DNA from: Tetrahymena elliotti 4EA
Lineage: Eukaryota > Ciliophora > Oligohymenophorea > Hymenostomatida > Tetrahymenidae
Direction: 5' to 3'
DNA: 64,000 nucleotides
Assembly: GCA_000231825.2 (NCBI GenBank)
Contig: JH720302.1
Coordinates: forward strand, 351,348-415,347
A program made the position numbers and the translations under genes. The notes below the pieces were generated by a model. It ran no database searches. It was not told where the DNA came from and was given only the letters and a program-made list of their open reading frames with translations. Positions within the stretch are counted from its first letter, which is position 1. Every line of letters starts with the position of its first letter. Of this stretch, positions 26,901 to 41,024 are shown in pieces.

Positions 26901-28407
26901 CAAATGAGGCCTTGCTATTTCTTGAAAATTATTGCCACATTTTTTTCATACCCTGCTAATATTTATGAGTATTTTAAATCATCGTCTCATTTTTATTATT
27001 TTCATGCTAAATAAACTGTTGTGGCTTGTTTGAATTAATTTAATAAAATAATTAGTACTATTTCTTACCATGGTTTGATTAACTTCTTTTAGAATGAATA
27101 AATGTAAATTATAACCACTTTTCTAAAGTAATTCAAATTAGTTTAAAAATATTTCCTTCTCAGATTAATCAGATTTTATGCTAATCTCTTTAGATATACA
27201 GAATATTAAAAATTTTTAAAGATTTCCAAAGTCTATGAAGTAACCAGGTTTTTTTTTCTTTTAAATTTATTGCATAAAATAGAATGATGAATTTATTGAT
27301 TGATTGATTGGTTTTTTTATTATTTTAAGTTCGAATTGGCGCTGTTATTAATAATTAAATGTTTTTTTGTTTTTGTGGAATTTGATTGTAAGCTTTCTGA
27401 ACAAATTATTTAGATTTTTATGGGTTTTTATGCTTTTATTTAATTTGACCAATTTTTCACATCTTAATATTGATTTAGTCGTAACATTAAATATTGCTTG
27501 AAGTAATTATTTAGTTTTTTTCACCCACATAATATTAAAAGATTAGCATATCTTAGTGTTATATTAATAATATTTAGATATATTAATTGTATCTAATTAC
27601 TTCTTGCAAATTAAATTAACTTTTTGTAAAATATTAATGCAAAAGTATTTATTTGATTAGGCGTTTGTGGTATGAGGCAAAAAAAACATAAAAAAGAAAC
27701 TCAGAGCATGAAAATGCAAATATTTTTAAATTTTACTACTATTTTTTTGTTTGTTTTTAAATTTGTAAGAAATATTTTACTGTTTCTGATTCAATTTTAA
27801 TTGTTTTTTCTTTTAGATTTGGCTGGGAGCGTAACTGAAATCAAATAGTTCACAAAATTAATTTTTTCGCAAAAAATCATCTAATTTTTAGATTGTGTTA
27901 TTTATTATTTATACCCAAATCTAAAAAAATCTGATTTAGAAGAATGTTATATTTAATCAAAATTAGATTACTTTTTGAAGTTGGCGTAGAAAATAAGTTT
28001 TTAAATAAATCAATTGAATTCAATTAAGATAATTCCAGCTTCAATTTTTGGTGTTTAGAAGATATTTAAAATATGATTAAAAGATAAATACATTTTTAAA
28101 AGATATTTGATTATTAATTACCATTTTAAGGGAAGTTTTTTTATTTAAAAAATAAGATTTTTTAATTTACATCTGCAAATCTCAAACTTTAGATGTATAG
28201 CTTACATAACTTTAATATTACATAAGAAAATTTTATTGAAGACATAACTAACAAATTTTAGCTAAAAAAAATTTAATTAGATAAATAATGCATAAGAGAT
28301 AATAAAAGAAATTTCACTTTAGAAAATGACAAGCATTTCTAATTAAATTTGGTCTTTATTTTTTAGAAAGCTTCTAATGATTTTCTTAATTACTTTGATT
28401 CAATGAA
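23929..28407. other. 4.5 kb AT-rich intergenic region
   Basis: I find no TGA-free frame of useful length with coding character on either strand. The sequence is A/T runs with a few simple repeats, such as (TTGA)n near 27295-27312. Promoters of the flanking genes must lie at its ends but cannot be pinned by motif. Confidence 0.55.
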
Positions 28408-28718
28408 GATTACAAGATCTTTTAATATGTTTTTATTACTTACAAAAATAAACTTGCTAAAAATGTAAAAAAGGATTAACAAGAGGATATATTCTTTAGT
28501 AGATCCTAGCAAAAAGTTCAGCAAGAGGATAAAAAAAATCAGGAGTACTTAAAGATTAGCATAAAGTAGAAAATGCATTTTAAATGAAGGGAAAGAAATT
28601 TAGTATTTTAGAGAATCTTAATGAAGAGAGAAAAGTAAGTGATTGGTTTGAAACAAGCAGTTTAATTAAATTGAGTGATGAGAAAAAAGAAAGAGAAAAA
28701 TCAAAGAAAAAGAATTGA
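28408..28718 (+). pseudogene. possible gene fragment, frameshifted
   Basis: Two adjacent open pieces in different frames have coding-like composition. From 28408 the frame reads Lys/Gln/Asp-rich sequence containing 'NVKKDQQEDIFFSRSQQKVQ' and ends at a TGA near 28585. From ATG 28584, in another frame, 44 codons read 'MKGKKFSILENLNEERKVSD...' to a TGA at 28716. Purine content on the plus strand is higher here than in the surrounding spacer. It could be a decayed gene end or chance. I recognise no family. Confidence 0.25.
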
Positions 28719-29111
28719 GAAAATGTATTTACAAGTAAATATTAATTGAGGCAAATGAAAAATATCAGTTTATTTGATAAAAAATCTAATTATTTCAATT
28801 AAATTGGTTAGTTCCGTTCCAGTATGTAGTAATTAGTATGATGTGTATTATGTACGTACCCACAAAAAGACAAAAAATACAAATTAATTAATTTTTCATT
28901 CATATATGGAATTAATTGAATTAATTACAACCTTTAATAAAGTCTGTGTTTTTTTGTATTTCGAAGTGAGTTATATCTTAATATGATAAAGAGGAAAATC
29001 GCATCATCTTAGCATCTTTAAAAGCCAAATTAATTAAGCAAATAGCTTTAATAATAAAAAATTTAAAAAAATAAATTATTTGTGTAAGAATTAGCAAATT
29101 CAAAAATAAAA

Positions 29112-32100
29112 ATGAATAATTAGAAATTCAAAATACCTTTTGTTGAGTATTTAAAACTCTTTTACATAAATCATTTATATTAGCTTGCCAAATAAAGCAA
29201 AAGGAATGATCTTTTTACTATACTTAGCTTCTGCATTTATTAGTTAATGCTTGTTCAGCTACAAATAGACAATAATACTTTTACTAGTATGTCCTCCCAT
29301 GATAAATCACTAGCTACAATTCTTAAAATATTATTATTTCTAAAGGCCTAACTGAATTCAGAAGACCTCAATATTTATTATGATTGGGCTATTTACATAA
29401 CTTTCGTGATTAATGGCTTTATTTTCATTTTTTTGATCATTTCAGTGATTCTTAGCAAAAAAATGATAAAAGAACCTTTTAAGTTTGTTTCTCAATTATT
29501 TTAGTATTATGAATATTTGATAGTGATACCTTCTATCTATATTTCTACAGCTTTTTACCATTATTACTTTAGTTTTGTTAATATTTTGTTAACTATCCTC
29601 ATAGGTACAAACATTTTCTTTCGTTTTAAACTATATTCAGTTAATTAATCATTTTAAAAATAAAATAGGTTCTATTATAGTATCTGTAGATTATGACTAT
29701 TCCTTTTCAAATGAGGACATATTGTAAAAAAATGACTCACCTTTAAATTTAGTTTCTTTCTATTTAGATGTAATTCTTTCTGTTACAAGTAGCTTTTTAC
29801 GTTTTTATGCTCTCTCTATTATTTCTTTTTTCATCAATTGTCTTAAGTTGCTAATTATCTTAAGAACTCATATGTACTATAATAAAAATATCTGTAGATG
29901 GTCGATTTCAGCCATATTCTTCAGGTTATATTTCATATTTTGCTTGATTTATTATACCTAGAATGAGTATGAAGTGAATTCTTTCTACTTGCTTATCATT
30001 GTTGTGCTTCCTTGTTGTTACAAACTTGGTAATATATTCTTTGTAGATTGGTATACTTATTTAAATTTAGATTACACAGAAAGAAAAACTAATTAAATGA
30101 GTTAGGCTATATTTTAATTCGCTTTAGGAAGCACTGATAAAAAAGTAGATGTTCATTGCAGATAATTGGTGGAAGCTATGAGACAGAAGGTTAAAATTAC
30201 ATCTGAATTGACTAATCCTTCCGTTTTATTTGCATAATAAGCTTCATTTTTAAAAGGATAATCTGAAATAAATAAAAATATGGTAAATTAATTAATATTT
30301 TCTTATAAAAACTTTAATTTGATAAGAATCACCACAAATTTGATTAAGTTAAATATTTTTAAATATGTAAATAGTATATTTAATCAATGCTCTCAACCAA
30401 GGTCACAAGTAAATCTGACTATTCATTAGAAGATTAATAAAAATATGAGGATCTAAGCTACTTTGAAACTGTAAACACTATAGCGGGAATTTATTAAGAA
30501 ACATTATTAAAAAATAAGAATAAAAGTGAAGATATTGATCAAATAGATTTTTCTTATTTGACATTTCTTGGAACAATTAATAAAAATCCCTACTCAGTTT
30601 ATCTGAAAATTACAAACGCTTAAACTAATTAAAAGCTAATCAAGGGTATTAAAGATTTGCAAAAGTTCGAAAATATCCTCCAGAACGTAGTTAACTCTGA
30701 AATAAGCGTTTAAAATAACTAAAATGAATTTAAAAATCAATTCAAATTATATGACTTGTTACAATTTGAATAGGAAATTAACAGCATTTAAACATAATAC
30801 TGTGAGTGCTTGAACTTATACAATCTAATTTTACAAAAGATGATGATGAAATTTATTGAAATTAATTAACTGCGTGATAACTTATAATAGTTCATGGAAT
30901 AAAGAAACGAATTAGAAAGCAAAATCTTAACACAATTAAAATTTAATAATAATAGCGAAATCCTTAAAAACATTTGCATTAATTTTGATTACTATTTACT
31001 TCATAAGAATAATCTACTTTCTTTCTACTATAAACAAAATAGGAATTATAATTCATAAGCATAAAACAAAGAATATTATTTTAAGTCTAGTTGCCTTGTT
31101 TTCATTTCTCTTTTAGACTAGTCATTTGGTATTGTAAAAAATGTAAACAGCTCCTTTTACAAAAAACTTGGTTTCTTGAATAAACAGTAAATTTAAGGCA
31201 AATCTTTTTTTCAACTTTTACCTTAAAATAGTCATTAATAAGATTAATTGATATTTAATTTCAAAAATTAACTGCGTTCCTCAATCCTTAATAACCAAAT
31301 TCAAAGCGTACCTCTTTTTTTAGCAAAGCATTAAAAAGGGTATTGCATCCCACTTTAATTAAAGATCCAAAGCTAAATTTTAGATCAGGATTTCGGTTTA
31401 ACTGTTTGGGCTAATCCTATTAAAGAAGAATCTATTTACCTTGCATTAGATAATGAGAATCCAAATAATATTTAAATGGCAAACAAATTATTCTACAAAA
31501 AGTATTTATGCGAAAAATACAAAATTTCTTAAATTAATTCCATTTAAACTGAGCAATTAATACCAATAATTTAGGATTTAATTAAATACGCAAGAAATTC
31601 AAAAGAAAAAAAATTCTAAACTGTTTTCATTCAACCAAATTAATTACTTTAATAAGGGAAATATCTATTGAATCACCCAAATTTTTTGAATAATCTAAAG
31701 CAAGCAGAAATATTTAGTGCAACTGTGTCATTTTGTTTCTAATCAAAAGCTAGTTAATTCCAAACTTGTACCTATTTAATTATAGAAAAAATCCTTCCCT
31801 TAAAATTTGACAATGAGAAAATGAATCTATTATAATTCTACTAACAACAAATAAAAGAATTATGCAATGTAACGCTTTAGTTAGATATTGATTCAGAAGA
31901 GGAGAATAGAAATGCTATTAAATCCTTTATTCAAATTTAATAAGATGAAGAATTTTTAAATCAAAATGCTTGTTCAAAATTATAAAAGCATTCTAGCACT
32001 TTTGATAAAAAATCTTCAAATAATATCTTTCTTTTGAGCACACCAACTAACATTTAATCTCAACTGAATATTTATGCAAAAGATTTTAATCAAGCAAATG

Positions 32101-35100
32101 AAAATTTAAAACCCAAAAAAAATAGCACCAATAACATCTTATTTTCAAATAACAACTCTCCGAGGCATGATGACCAAACTCTTTTGACTACTGCTAGAAG
32201 TAAAACTCAAGCAGTAATTAATTCTACTTTCTAATCACTAGACACATTCTAGTAGCTTTTTAATAAACAACCTACTTTTCAAGAATTTAAATAGTAATCT
32301 AATTAATCCAATATTATCTAAGATTCTACAATGTAATTAACTCAAGAAAGAAAGAAATAAACCAAAAATACTTTGTTAGATACTTAAAACCCTTAATCTC
32401 CTCTGTAATCAAATGATTTTATTCCATTTTCAAGCAAGAAAAAACTAATCTAGCAAACTATCTCCTCCTAATAGCAAGTAGACATCGATTTATAAAGATA
32501 TGACTAGACTCAATAATAAAAATGGAAAGAAGAAAATGAAAAACTTTAAAACATGGACATCCAGTAACAATTATCTTCTTCATCAAAAAGCTCTAACAGC
32601 AGGTAGATTATATTATATTAAAAGCAAATTTAAGGATATAAAAAATTGTGATTTGTGATAAAAAAAATTTTATTTATGACAAGAAATAATTTTATTTTGA
32701 GAAAAAACAATTTGTTGATCGTAAAATCTATTTTATTTTTAAGAAAAGACATTTGCAAATTTTTCTATTTTAGAATAGATTTAAAAACATTGTTGAGTTT
32801 TTAATCTTTAAAGCAGTTTAAAAATTAAAAAGAGATCAGAGTGTTAAAAAGCAGCTCCAACAATATGATTCTTAAATATAAACAATAAATAAAAATATTA
32901 GAAAGCCAAAGTAGTGAAAAATAATCACTTTCTCTCCTCTCTCAATAATAAACATAAACCCCTCCTATCCTACTTACTAACTTACATTATATACTAATAT
33001 TACTATTTACTCCTTTCTATTTAAGGAAAATAATTTACTAAAAACAAAAAACTGAGTGCAGTTAAAGTCTTTTTTCTAAAAAGATTGAAAAAATGAATCA
33101 AAAAATTAAGGAAGCCTACACAAAATTATCAAAATCTACCCTTAAAACTCTTAAAAAAAATCTAAGAGAGCTATGGAAATAGGAGTATTTTAAGTTAAAA
33201 GAAAATTAAATATTTGTTTAAAAATGAATGTATTTCTTTGAATGGAAACTTTTCAAAAAAATAGATAATCTTACTAATTTTTTTATTTAATAAAAAGGTA
33301 AATATTTGAGAATATGAACAAAAGAAAACAGATGTGGTATTTGACAATGATTAATATTTTAGGAATAGCATCTATTTTAGTTACTATTATTTTGACTTTA
33401 ACAGGCTTTTTAACTTTTCTTTCAAGCTTAACAATTTAAAGAGAAAATTTCAAATATATAAATTGGATTTACATGACTAACATCTAGGTTAGTTATTCAA
33501 TTTCAGAAAGAAATGTCTTTTTGTTAAATAGATATAATTTGATGTTGACTCCTGCTTCTTTAAATTAAACATTTGTTGATGCTATTCTATCATAACTTGT
33601 ACCAAGAATTAAATCAAGTAAATAATAATTCTAATTACTTTACAATAATACTAACAGTAATATCTAGGTCTTTAATATCATTTAAAATAAATATATTGAT
33701 TAATTTATTTATTCAAGTGATCATGTCTCACACTAAGTACATTTATCAATTATTTATGCTATCCTTGTTTAAATATCAAATATATATTACTTTGCTTCAG
33801 ATAAAGATCCTACAGGAATGATCAAAAAATAAAATGAAATGAATTTTCAAATGTTAAATGAGCAAGTTCAATCCATTTTTTAAGAGATGAATGATTTATA
33901 TGAAAGTTAACTTACAGAAATTTAAAACTAAAGTCTTCTAATGGTATACATTATTACTATAATCATGCTAACTTTCTTATCCAGTAAAATTCCAAGCTAT
34001 ATCTATTCCAAAAAAAAGGAATAATAAATCTTAAAGCTTTTTGCAACTTTTGATAGAGAATAATTGAAGGATATCTCTTAATAAATAAAAAATTAAATAA
34101 ATCTTTACTCTTTGGATTATAAAGCTAATGGCTCTAGATCTGATTTTAAGAGTTTCCGTAATTAAACTTAAGCTTTAAACTCCGGTGAAGAAAAAAAACT
34201 TATAATCAGTTAAACATCTTAATTAACTTACTCAATAAAAATTCTCGTAATTGGCCTTACTATCACGTTTTGTCTAGCTATTATTTATCCTATTTTAAAT
34301 TATGTTATTATAAGAAAGTTTATAGACAATTCTAGAGTTATTTATAACTTTAACAGTAAAATATTCATTTTTTATTTATTTAAAATTAATTATTATTTTA
34401 CTTATTTTATAGATGCAATATGTGTCTCTTACTTTTATATATAAAATTCCTTAAGAGCAAGACATAGTCTTGCTTTGGCCTATTTAGCACCTAATGAGCA
34501 AGCAAGACCTAAAGAATATTATCAGGATATACTAAGAGATATAACACCAAAGATTAATGAGATACCTAATCTACTTAAATAGAACTTAGAAAAAGTCAGC
34601 TCAACTAATTTGTATAATTAATAAATATTTGATGATTACTTAGTTAATCTTTTTACCAAAAATGCTTGTGAAACTATTGGAAAATACCCTGAGTATCATA
34701 ATGGAAAATTTTAAAATAGTGACTGTACTACTGTTGGTAAGGGTTCTCTCAAATAAGGTCTTCTAAATGGTTTATTATTCTTTTACAGTATTTATTAAGA
34801 CTATCTTTCTTTCGCTTATAGCCCGGATGTAGAAACATATGTAAAAAATTATAATAACTATCATAAAGCTATTCCAGCAGTAAGGTAGTTTTAGTTAAAA
34901 ATAGAAGTTTCTAAGGAACATGAATATCTATTAAATTTCTTTTAAGATCAAAATCTCTAGCTTTACAATTACTATGAAAAAATAAGCATAATTTTGGTGG
35001 CAGTTTAAATCTGCATTATAATAACCATATTTACTACTAGCTGGTACTTTTACTTTAAAAGCATCAATAATCAAATATTTTCTACTAAATAGCTATTGAA

Positions 35101-35167
35101 CATTTTCCCTTAGAACTATTTAAAGCAAAATACTTATGTCATGTCATTTTTAAATAAAAATAGTTGA
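29112..35167 (+). CDS. large multi-pass membrane protein with PAS-like domain (tiny-macrocysts-like)
   Basis: The proposed exons are 29112..29604, 29669..30282, 30375..32602, 32774..33193 and 33298..35167, giving 1874 aa. Introns are 64, 92, 171 and 104 bp, and all restore frame. The N-terminal ~400 residues have about eight membrane spans. A PAS-like module follows near residues 640-720 ('LVFISLLDQSFGIVKNVNSS', then 'FFQLLP'). A long Gln/Asn/Ser-rich linker leads to a C-terminal part with a span ('MINILGIASILVTIILTL'), a presumed extracellular loop and three more spans. This layout matches ciliate proteins related to Dictyostelium tiny macrocysts (Tmc) proteins; a sensory role is inferred. 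The first two introns are firm. The third removes an in-frame TGA at 32649. The last junction is uncertain (33215/33311 also fits), and the 3' part (ATG 33314, 617 codons open to 35167) could be a separate gene. Confidence 0.78.
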
Positions 35168-35759
35168 TATTTTTAAAGACTCCACATTTTAAAATAAAAA
35201 CTATTTAATTTATCTACTCTTTATTAAAATATGTCTAAATCCTTTATAATTATTTTGTTTATTACATATTTATTTATTCTTACAATTCATCAAATAGATA
35301 GTTTTTAATTTACTATTTACTCAGCTTTATTTAAAATATTATTTACCATTAAATTCAAACCTGAAACTTACACTACATTAACTCTTAAAATTTTATTTTA
35401 AATAAATTTAAAAGATAAAAATGCAGAACTAGAATTTCAAAAAAAGAGTTTTTGGTGATGCTGATCAATTTTTAAAAAATGCTGATTAAAATTTTAATCT
35501 GAAATTTGATTGGGCAATTTATTTATCAGAACTTAGCATATATTTGATTGGATTTACCTGATTTATTGAATTTTAAATTATTGTATTAAAAAATATTTTT
35601 TTTATAAATTTTCCAATTTATAAAATATTTGTGAATTAAAAGTAATAGAAAAATTAAATCTAAAAAATATAAGTAAAATAACAAATATTTTACAAAATAA
35701 AAATAAAAAAAAATATAATTAAAATCTATATTAATTATGATTATTACTAAAATATATTT
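35168..35759. other. convergent 3' spacer
   Basis: A short AT-rich gap between two converging genes. I see no gene in it. Confidence 0.5.
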
Positions 35760-37298
35760 TCATTAAATTTGAACTAAGTTAAAGACTTAACAGCCAAGGC
35801 AATTTTATTATTATTGCATTTAGTAATTAGAGCCAGTGATTGTAACATACAGGTTGTTAATAGTAGATTTTATGTAGAAAAGCTAATCACCAATATCAAT
35901 AATTTGGAATTCTTAGTTTTGGGATTTGTTGCAATTCGACAAACTTAAAACTTGGTTATTTGATGAGCTTGAATATGTTACACATTGTTTTGACTATTAA
36001 TGCACAAAGTTAACATTGTTTGAAGCAGTAATTTGCATTTTCAAAAATTAGAAATCAGTTGCTTAATTAGTAGATAAAGCTGCATTTATCATAGTTTATC
36101 CGCTTGTGCCTTACATGCAATTATTATTCAAGAAATTTTATATCTTGAATTATTTATTTGAATATTAGAAAATTGATGGATTTTATACTTCACTGTCTTA
36201 GCAAGCATCAATTAATCCATAAGGAAGTAATCTGTTGACACAATAAGTTTATAAAGAGTTGTTTAAGATTTTAATCACCTTACTTAACTATGCACTAGTC
36301 ATTCCATTAACAGAAAAATTGAACTTTTAGATGAATTCATCAAATGGTAAGATACGAATATTAATAGGCATAGGAGTATCAAGAGTCTATTAAGCCCAGA
36401 CTAATGGATCTTAATTTGCATCTGGTGTAGCACCAATAGAATATGAAGACCAACTAACCATGGCTTAACTGAAATTGTTGATTTATGTTTAGTCATAGGA
36501 ACCAGAAGCTGATCCAGATGCACTGAAATAAGAAGCACTGACTGATAAGTTGACACCCTAAGATTTTAGTTTGTTAGATTAGTATTTATCCATTTTATAC
36601 TAATAGCCAAAACGTGAACCAAGGTTAACAGAAGTTACTACATGAGTACCCCAAGTATCAATGAAATCATAATAGTCTGATTAAGTAGTACTGTTGAAAG
36701 CTAAAGAAAGTAGAGCTTGTTAAATTTAAGGAGAAAGCTATGCACTTTAAGTAGGACCATCATAAACATCAAGTTAGAATATTGAGCATTTAGCTTAGGA
36801 TTCTATGTATTAAGTGTTAGAAGATCTAAGTCCTTCATTCACTTCTTTGTAGTCTGAACTTGCTGAGAATTTACCAGCAAAATATTTAGCCTGAAACTCT
36901 GCAGAAACTGATAAACTATCTCTGTATTGAGAAAGCGATGTTATTTCGGAGGAAGAAAAAGATATGATACAGCTTTTTTCTACTGTCAAACTTACACTGT
37001 CAGGTACATAGTAAGAACGATCAGGATTAACATTAGTCCAGAGGTTATCTCTATAAGATAAATCAAGAGCAGGAGAGTTAGTAAAACCAGGATCAAGTCC
37101 TTTAGTTGAATGAGGATTAGCAAAATAGATGTTGTAACCAGATCCTAAATATTGAACATTTGGAATGTATCCAACAGAGGCTGGATCAACACTTTCATTC
37201 CAAAGTATTATTTAATCTCCACCTCTTAGATAGCCAGCTTGGCATTAACTTACTAACAAAATGCTAATAAGTATAAGATTCTTTAAAGTTTAATTCAT
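35760..37298 (-). CDS. secreted MACPF-domain protein, paralogue 1
   Basis: A single exon of 512 aa with no internal TGA. It has an N-terminal signal peptide ('MNQTLKNLILISILLVSQCQ'). The MACPF signature is clear near residue 213: 'YYDFIDTWGTHVVTSVNLG', followed by the usual second hairpin region and 'SWSSYSIGATPDAN'. The C-terminal ~130 residues form a Cys-containing module ending 'NNCLGCQVFN', shared with the two neighbours. MACPF proteins oligomerise on membranes and many form pores; whether this one does is not shown by sequence. It is the first of a three-gene cluster. A defence, predation or mating role would be inference only. Confidence 0.9.
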
Positions 37299-38655
37299 CT
37301 GTAATGAATTTTTCAATTTGATTTGTTGTTATTTTGTTTTTTATTTAATTGATTATCTTTAATTTAATTAATTGATTATCTCCCTGTGTAGTTTTGTTTT
37401 TTTACTTTTAAATGAAATTTTTATCTTTATTGATTTTGTCAATTTCTTTTTCTGTTAAATATCCTACCCCATCCCAAGGTCATAATTTATCAGACTCAAT
37501 CAATTACAATTTTAATTAAATTTCTTACAAGTGATAAAAATAACATAAATTAATCTACTCAAATCCATTTATAAACAGTAAATAAGATAAACATTTTTAG
37601 TTTTAGAAATAAAATTCATAAAATTGTTTTTTTATGTGAAAAAATAACTTTGGAAGCTTTAATTTATTATTTACAAATTTTTATCTTCATAATTTCTTGC
37701 TTCTTTTTTTGATGAAAACAAAAATTTTATTAACGCATTAGGCTAATTAATAAGAAGAAATAGAAAGATCTTTTTATTGAAACGCCAAAATGTGATTTAC
37801 AACAACAACCTAATTTCTTACATTTAATTAGCAAAATAAATTTCTTTAAAAATATAATATTAATAATTTTGAATGATTTCAGTTTATTATTAATTATGAA
37901 ACATCTAAAATTGTGTTCTTCATCTATTTTACTTATCTCATAAATATTATAACTTAAAAAATGATTTTATCATTTAATAAGATTAAGAGTGATTATGAAT
38001 TCACTAATTTTATTTTAAATATTATTTTAAAGGTTTATTTTCGACAGTGAATCAAGCTAATCTGAAAATAAAATTTTCTAAAATGATTCAAATAATATTA
38101 AAAAATTATCATTAAGGTTTAAAGAAGAATATGATGATGTTGATGACAAACTATATTATTTTAGCGAGGAAATACTAAATATTTTATGGATTATTAAATA
38201 TTATATAGATCTGAATCTAAATATGATTTTTCATTTATTATTTCCTAAATAAATTAAATTTAATACCCTGCTTATTCTTTTTTGTTCATATTATGATTTT
38301 AAATAGCAAAATATATAAAAAATTATCAACATCAATTTATATTTGCTCCACTATTATAAAATTATTCCTTAGCTAGCAATATTAAATTTTTTTTTGTTTG
38401 AATAATACTTTTTTTAAAAGAGATATTTTATTAAAATTAATAAATAACTCTAAATTTAACCTCTATAAATATTGAATAGTTTTTAAAGTATTAGTTTGTG
38501 TTTTCCTAACTTTATTCTATGATAAATTAAATATAAAATAAAACATAATAAGAAATAATAGAAAATGGCATAATCGCTAAAAAAGTATAGATTCGAATAA
38601 AACTATATAATAACAAAAGTAGGACAAATAAAGAATAATTAGTAATTTTTTTGTA
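37299..38655. other. AT-rich spacer between two MACPF genes
   Basis: This holds the upstream region of paralogue 1 and the 3' flank of paralogue 2. A short coding-like patch (about 38040-38170, acidic) has no extended frame. I see no gene. Confidence 0.5.
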
Positions 38656-40245
38656 TCATTAACTATTTTTGAATTTAATATTGCTTATTATTTGCATTGT
38701 TTAGCATTCAAAACAAGAATCGGTTTCCATTGTTACTAACTAACCTGTACTATTAAATCCTAAGCACTTACTAGGATCAGACTTAAACTTTAAGCTAAAA
38801 AAGCTTTCATCATAAGCTACATAAGTAAAATCTGCTGTACCATCAGTTGGAGCACTTGTTATCAGAGCAGGTTATCCTATAGTATAATTTGCTACTAGTT
38901 TTGTATATCTATCAAAAGAATCTTAAACAGATACATAATAGGATGAAGAGTTACTAGGGTTATAATAGTTAACTTTCAAGAAAAATCTTTAGCCTGGAGT
39001 GCTATTGATAGGAGCAAGTTAAACACTACGTTATTTAGTTATTTCATCTCTGTAATTATTAAGTATTTGAGTTCTTGTAATATCTAAAAAAGATAAATAA
39101 CTGTAAGTAGATAACCTTGTTAATTAGCTAAAGCTATAATCTTCTTAGTTATCACTTTTACACTAATTAATTCTACCATTTGGCAATAGTCTTTTAGAAC
39201 AATATGAATTAGCATACATTCTTAACTTAGAATACAATAAGATTATTTAAGAGCTAGATAAAACGCTATTATTTCCTTAAGTAAAGATTCTGAGAGCTTC
39301 GTGATAAGGGGTGATTCCACTCTTTATTGGCATAGGTTTAGTGAGTGTTTAAGTAGCCCATTAGGCAGGATCATTATTTGCATCAGGAGTGGCACCAATA
39401 GAGTAAGAAGTCCAACTTTAGATTGACTGTGTGAAAGAATTTAAATTATCCTTTTCTTCTTGAGTGCTTGATCTTCCTCTTACATTAAATATGGTTGCAC
39501 TAGCTTTAACATCAATACCCGATTTTTTCATATTTGAAATATCAGTTTTAAGCATTTTGAATTTATAACCAAAAAGAGACCCAAGGTCAACAGATGTAAC
39601 GACATGTGTTCCCCAGTTATCAAAGAAATCATAGTAGGAGTTAGCTTCGTCTTAATTGCCTGATATTAAAGCTAAATTATTTAAATTTTACAAGATATCG
39701 TTTGTTAGTTAAGCATGATAAGAGGGAGAATCAACTAAATCAAGTTAGAAGACTGAGCATTATGAATTAGATATAATGAATGAATATTCACCACTGGACA
39801 TTTGATTTTAAGTACTTTAGTAATCAGCACTTGCTCTAAATTTACCTCCAAAGAATGTTCCTCTTATAGCAACTGAAGCATCTAAGCTTCTTGAGTATTC
39901 AGTCATAGAATCTATTTATTTGGCTGAGAAAGACATTGTGCAGCTTTTTTGCTAAGATAGCAAGACTCCGTTAGGAACAAAGTAATTTCTCTCAGGATTT
40001 GCATTTTACCAAAGATTATCAGCATAAGTTAAATTGACAGCAGCAACATTCTTATATCCAGTATCAAGCCCTTAAGATGAATAAGGATTAGAAGTGAAAA
40101 TGTTGTAACCCTATCCAAGGTATTAAACATTTGGGATATACTTAATGGAGCCAATGTCAATACTATCGTTCCATTCAAGAGTACCTCTAAGATCTTCACA
40201 ATTGATGGAAGAAACAATTAAGAGAATAAGTAAGATACTTTTCAT
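38656..40245 (-). CDS. secreted MACPF-domain protein, paralogue 2
   Basis: A single exon of 529 aa. The signal peptide is 'MKSILLILLIVSSINC'. The N-terminal region 'IKYIPNVQYLGQGYNIF' aligns with both neighbours. The MACPF signature near residue 205 reads 'YYDFFDNWGTHVVTSVDLG', and 'SWTSYSIGATPDANND' lies about 90 residues later. The C-terminal module ends with 'KCLGFNSTGQ' and 'CFECQTMQII', matching the paired-Cys ending of the family. It is in the same orientation as paralogue 1, consistent with tandem duplication, and divergent from paralogue 3. It is predicted to enter the secretory pathway. Confidence 0.9.
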
Positions 40246-41024
40246 TTTTATGTTCTATTTAGTTAGATTCTTATTAATTGTTTTTTTATTTTAATTAAAT
40301 TTTATAGAATCTTTAGATAATAAAAAATCAATATTTAATAAAGAAATAATAGACAAACAAATTTGTTTGATTTACAATTCAACACATTTTTCTTACTTGA
40401 ATAACAATTCAAGCTAATTAATTTTGTTAATCAGTGAAAATAGACAAAGTGAAAATTAAAAATTATAGCTGGAACAAAGTAATTTTTAAAAAAATGTATT
40501 CAAATGAAAATAATAATTACAATACATCATTTTTTTCTTACATATAAACTTTTTAAGCTGATTAATTATGATAATAGATCAAAATAGACAATTAATAAAT
40601 TAAAGATCTAACTTAAGTAGGTTAATATAATATTTCTTCTAAAATATTTTCCTCCCAAATAAAATAAAAATTAGTGTTAAAATTATTTTTTTCATACATT
40701 TTAATGTGTTTGACAAGAGTACTTACAAGAAGAATAGAATAAATGAATTATTAATAAATAACTTAATAAAAAAATGAAAAAAAATAACCCTACCCCTTCT
40801 TTTAATTAAATGAATTATGTAAGATTTATTCAACAAAATATAACCTTATCAAAAGTTTTAGATAGTTTCAAACTGAAATGAGTTTTTGTTTGATAAGAAA
40901 TAAATGATTGATTGATTTCTTTTTAACCCTGATTAATTAAATACAAGTAACAATTTAGCAATAACTAAACTCAATAAATAAAAACATAAAAATACAATTA
41001 AAACAAACTAAATAAAATAAAAAA
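40246..41024. promoter_or_regulatory. divergent intergenic region between MACPF genes
   Basis: These 779 bp separate the start codons of two diverging MACPF paralogues, so both promoters must lie here. The sequence is AT-rich. I cannot name a specific motif, and there is no coding frame. Confidence 0.5.

Noticed and set aside
27325..27350. 'aagttcgaattggcgc' considered as a tRNA T-arm
   Set aside because: No acceptor stem, D-arm or anticodon arm can be folded around it.
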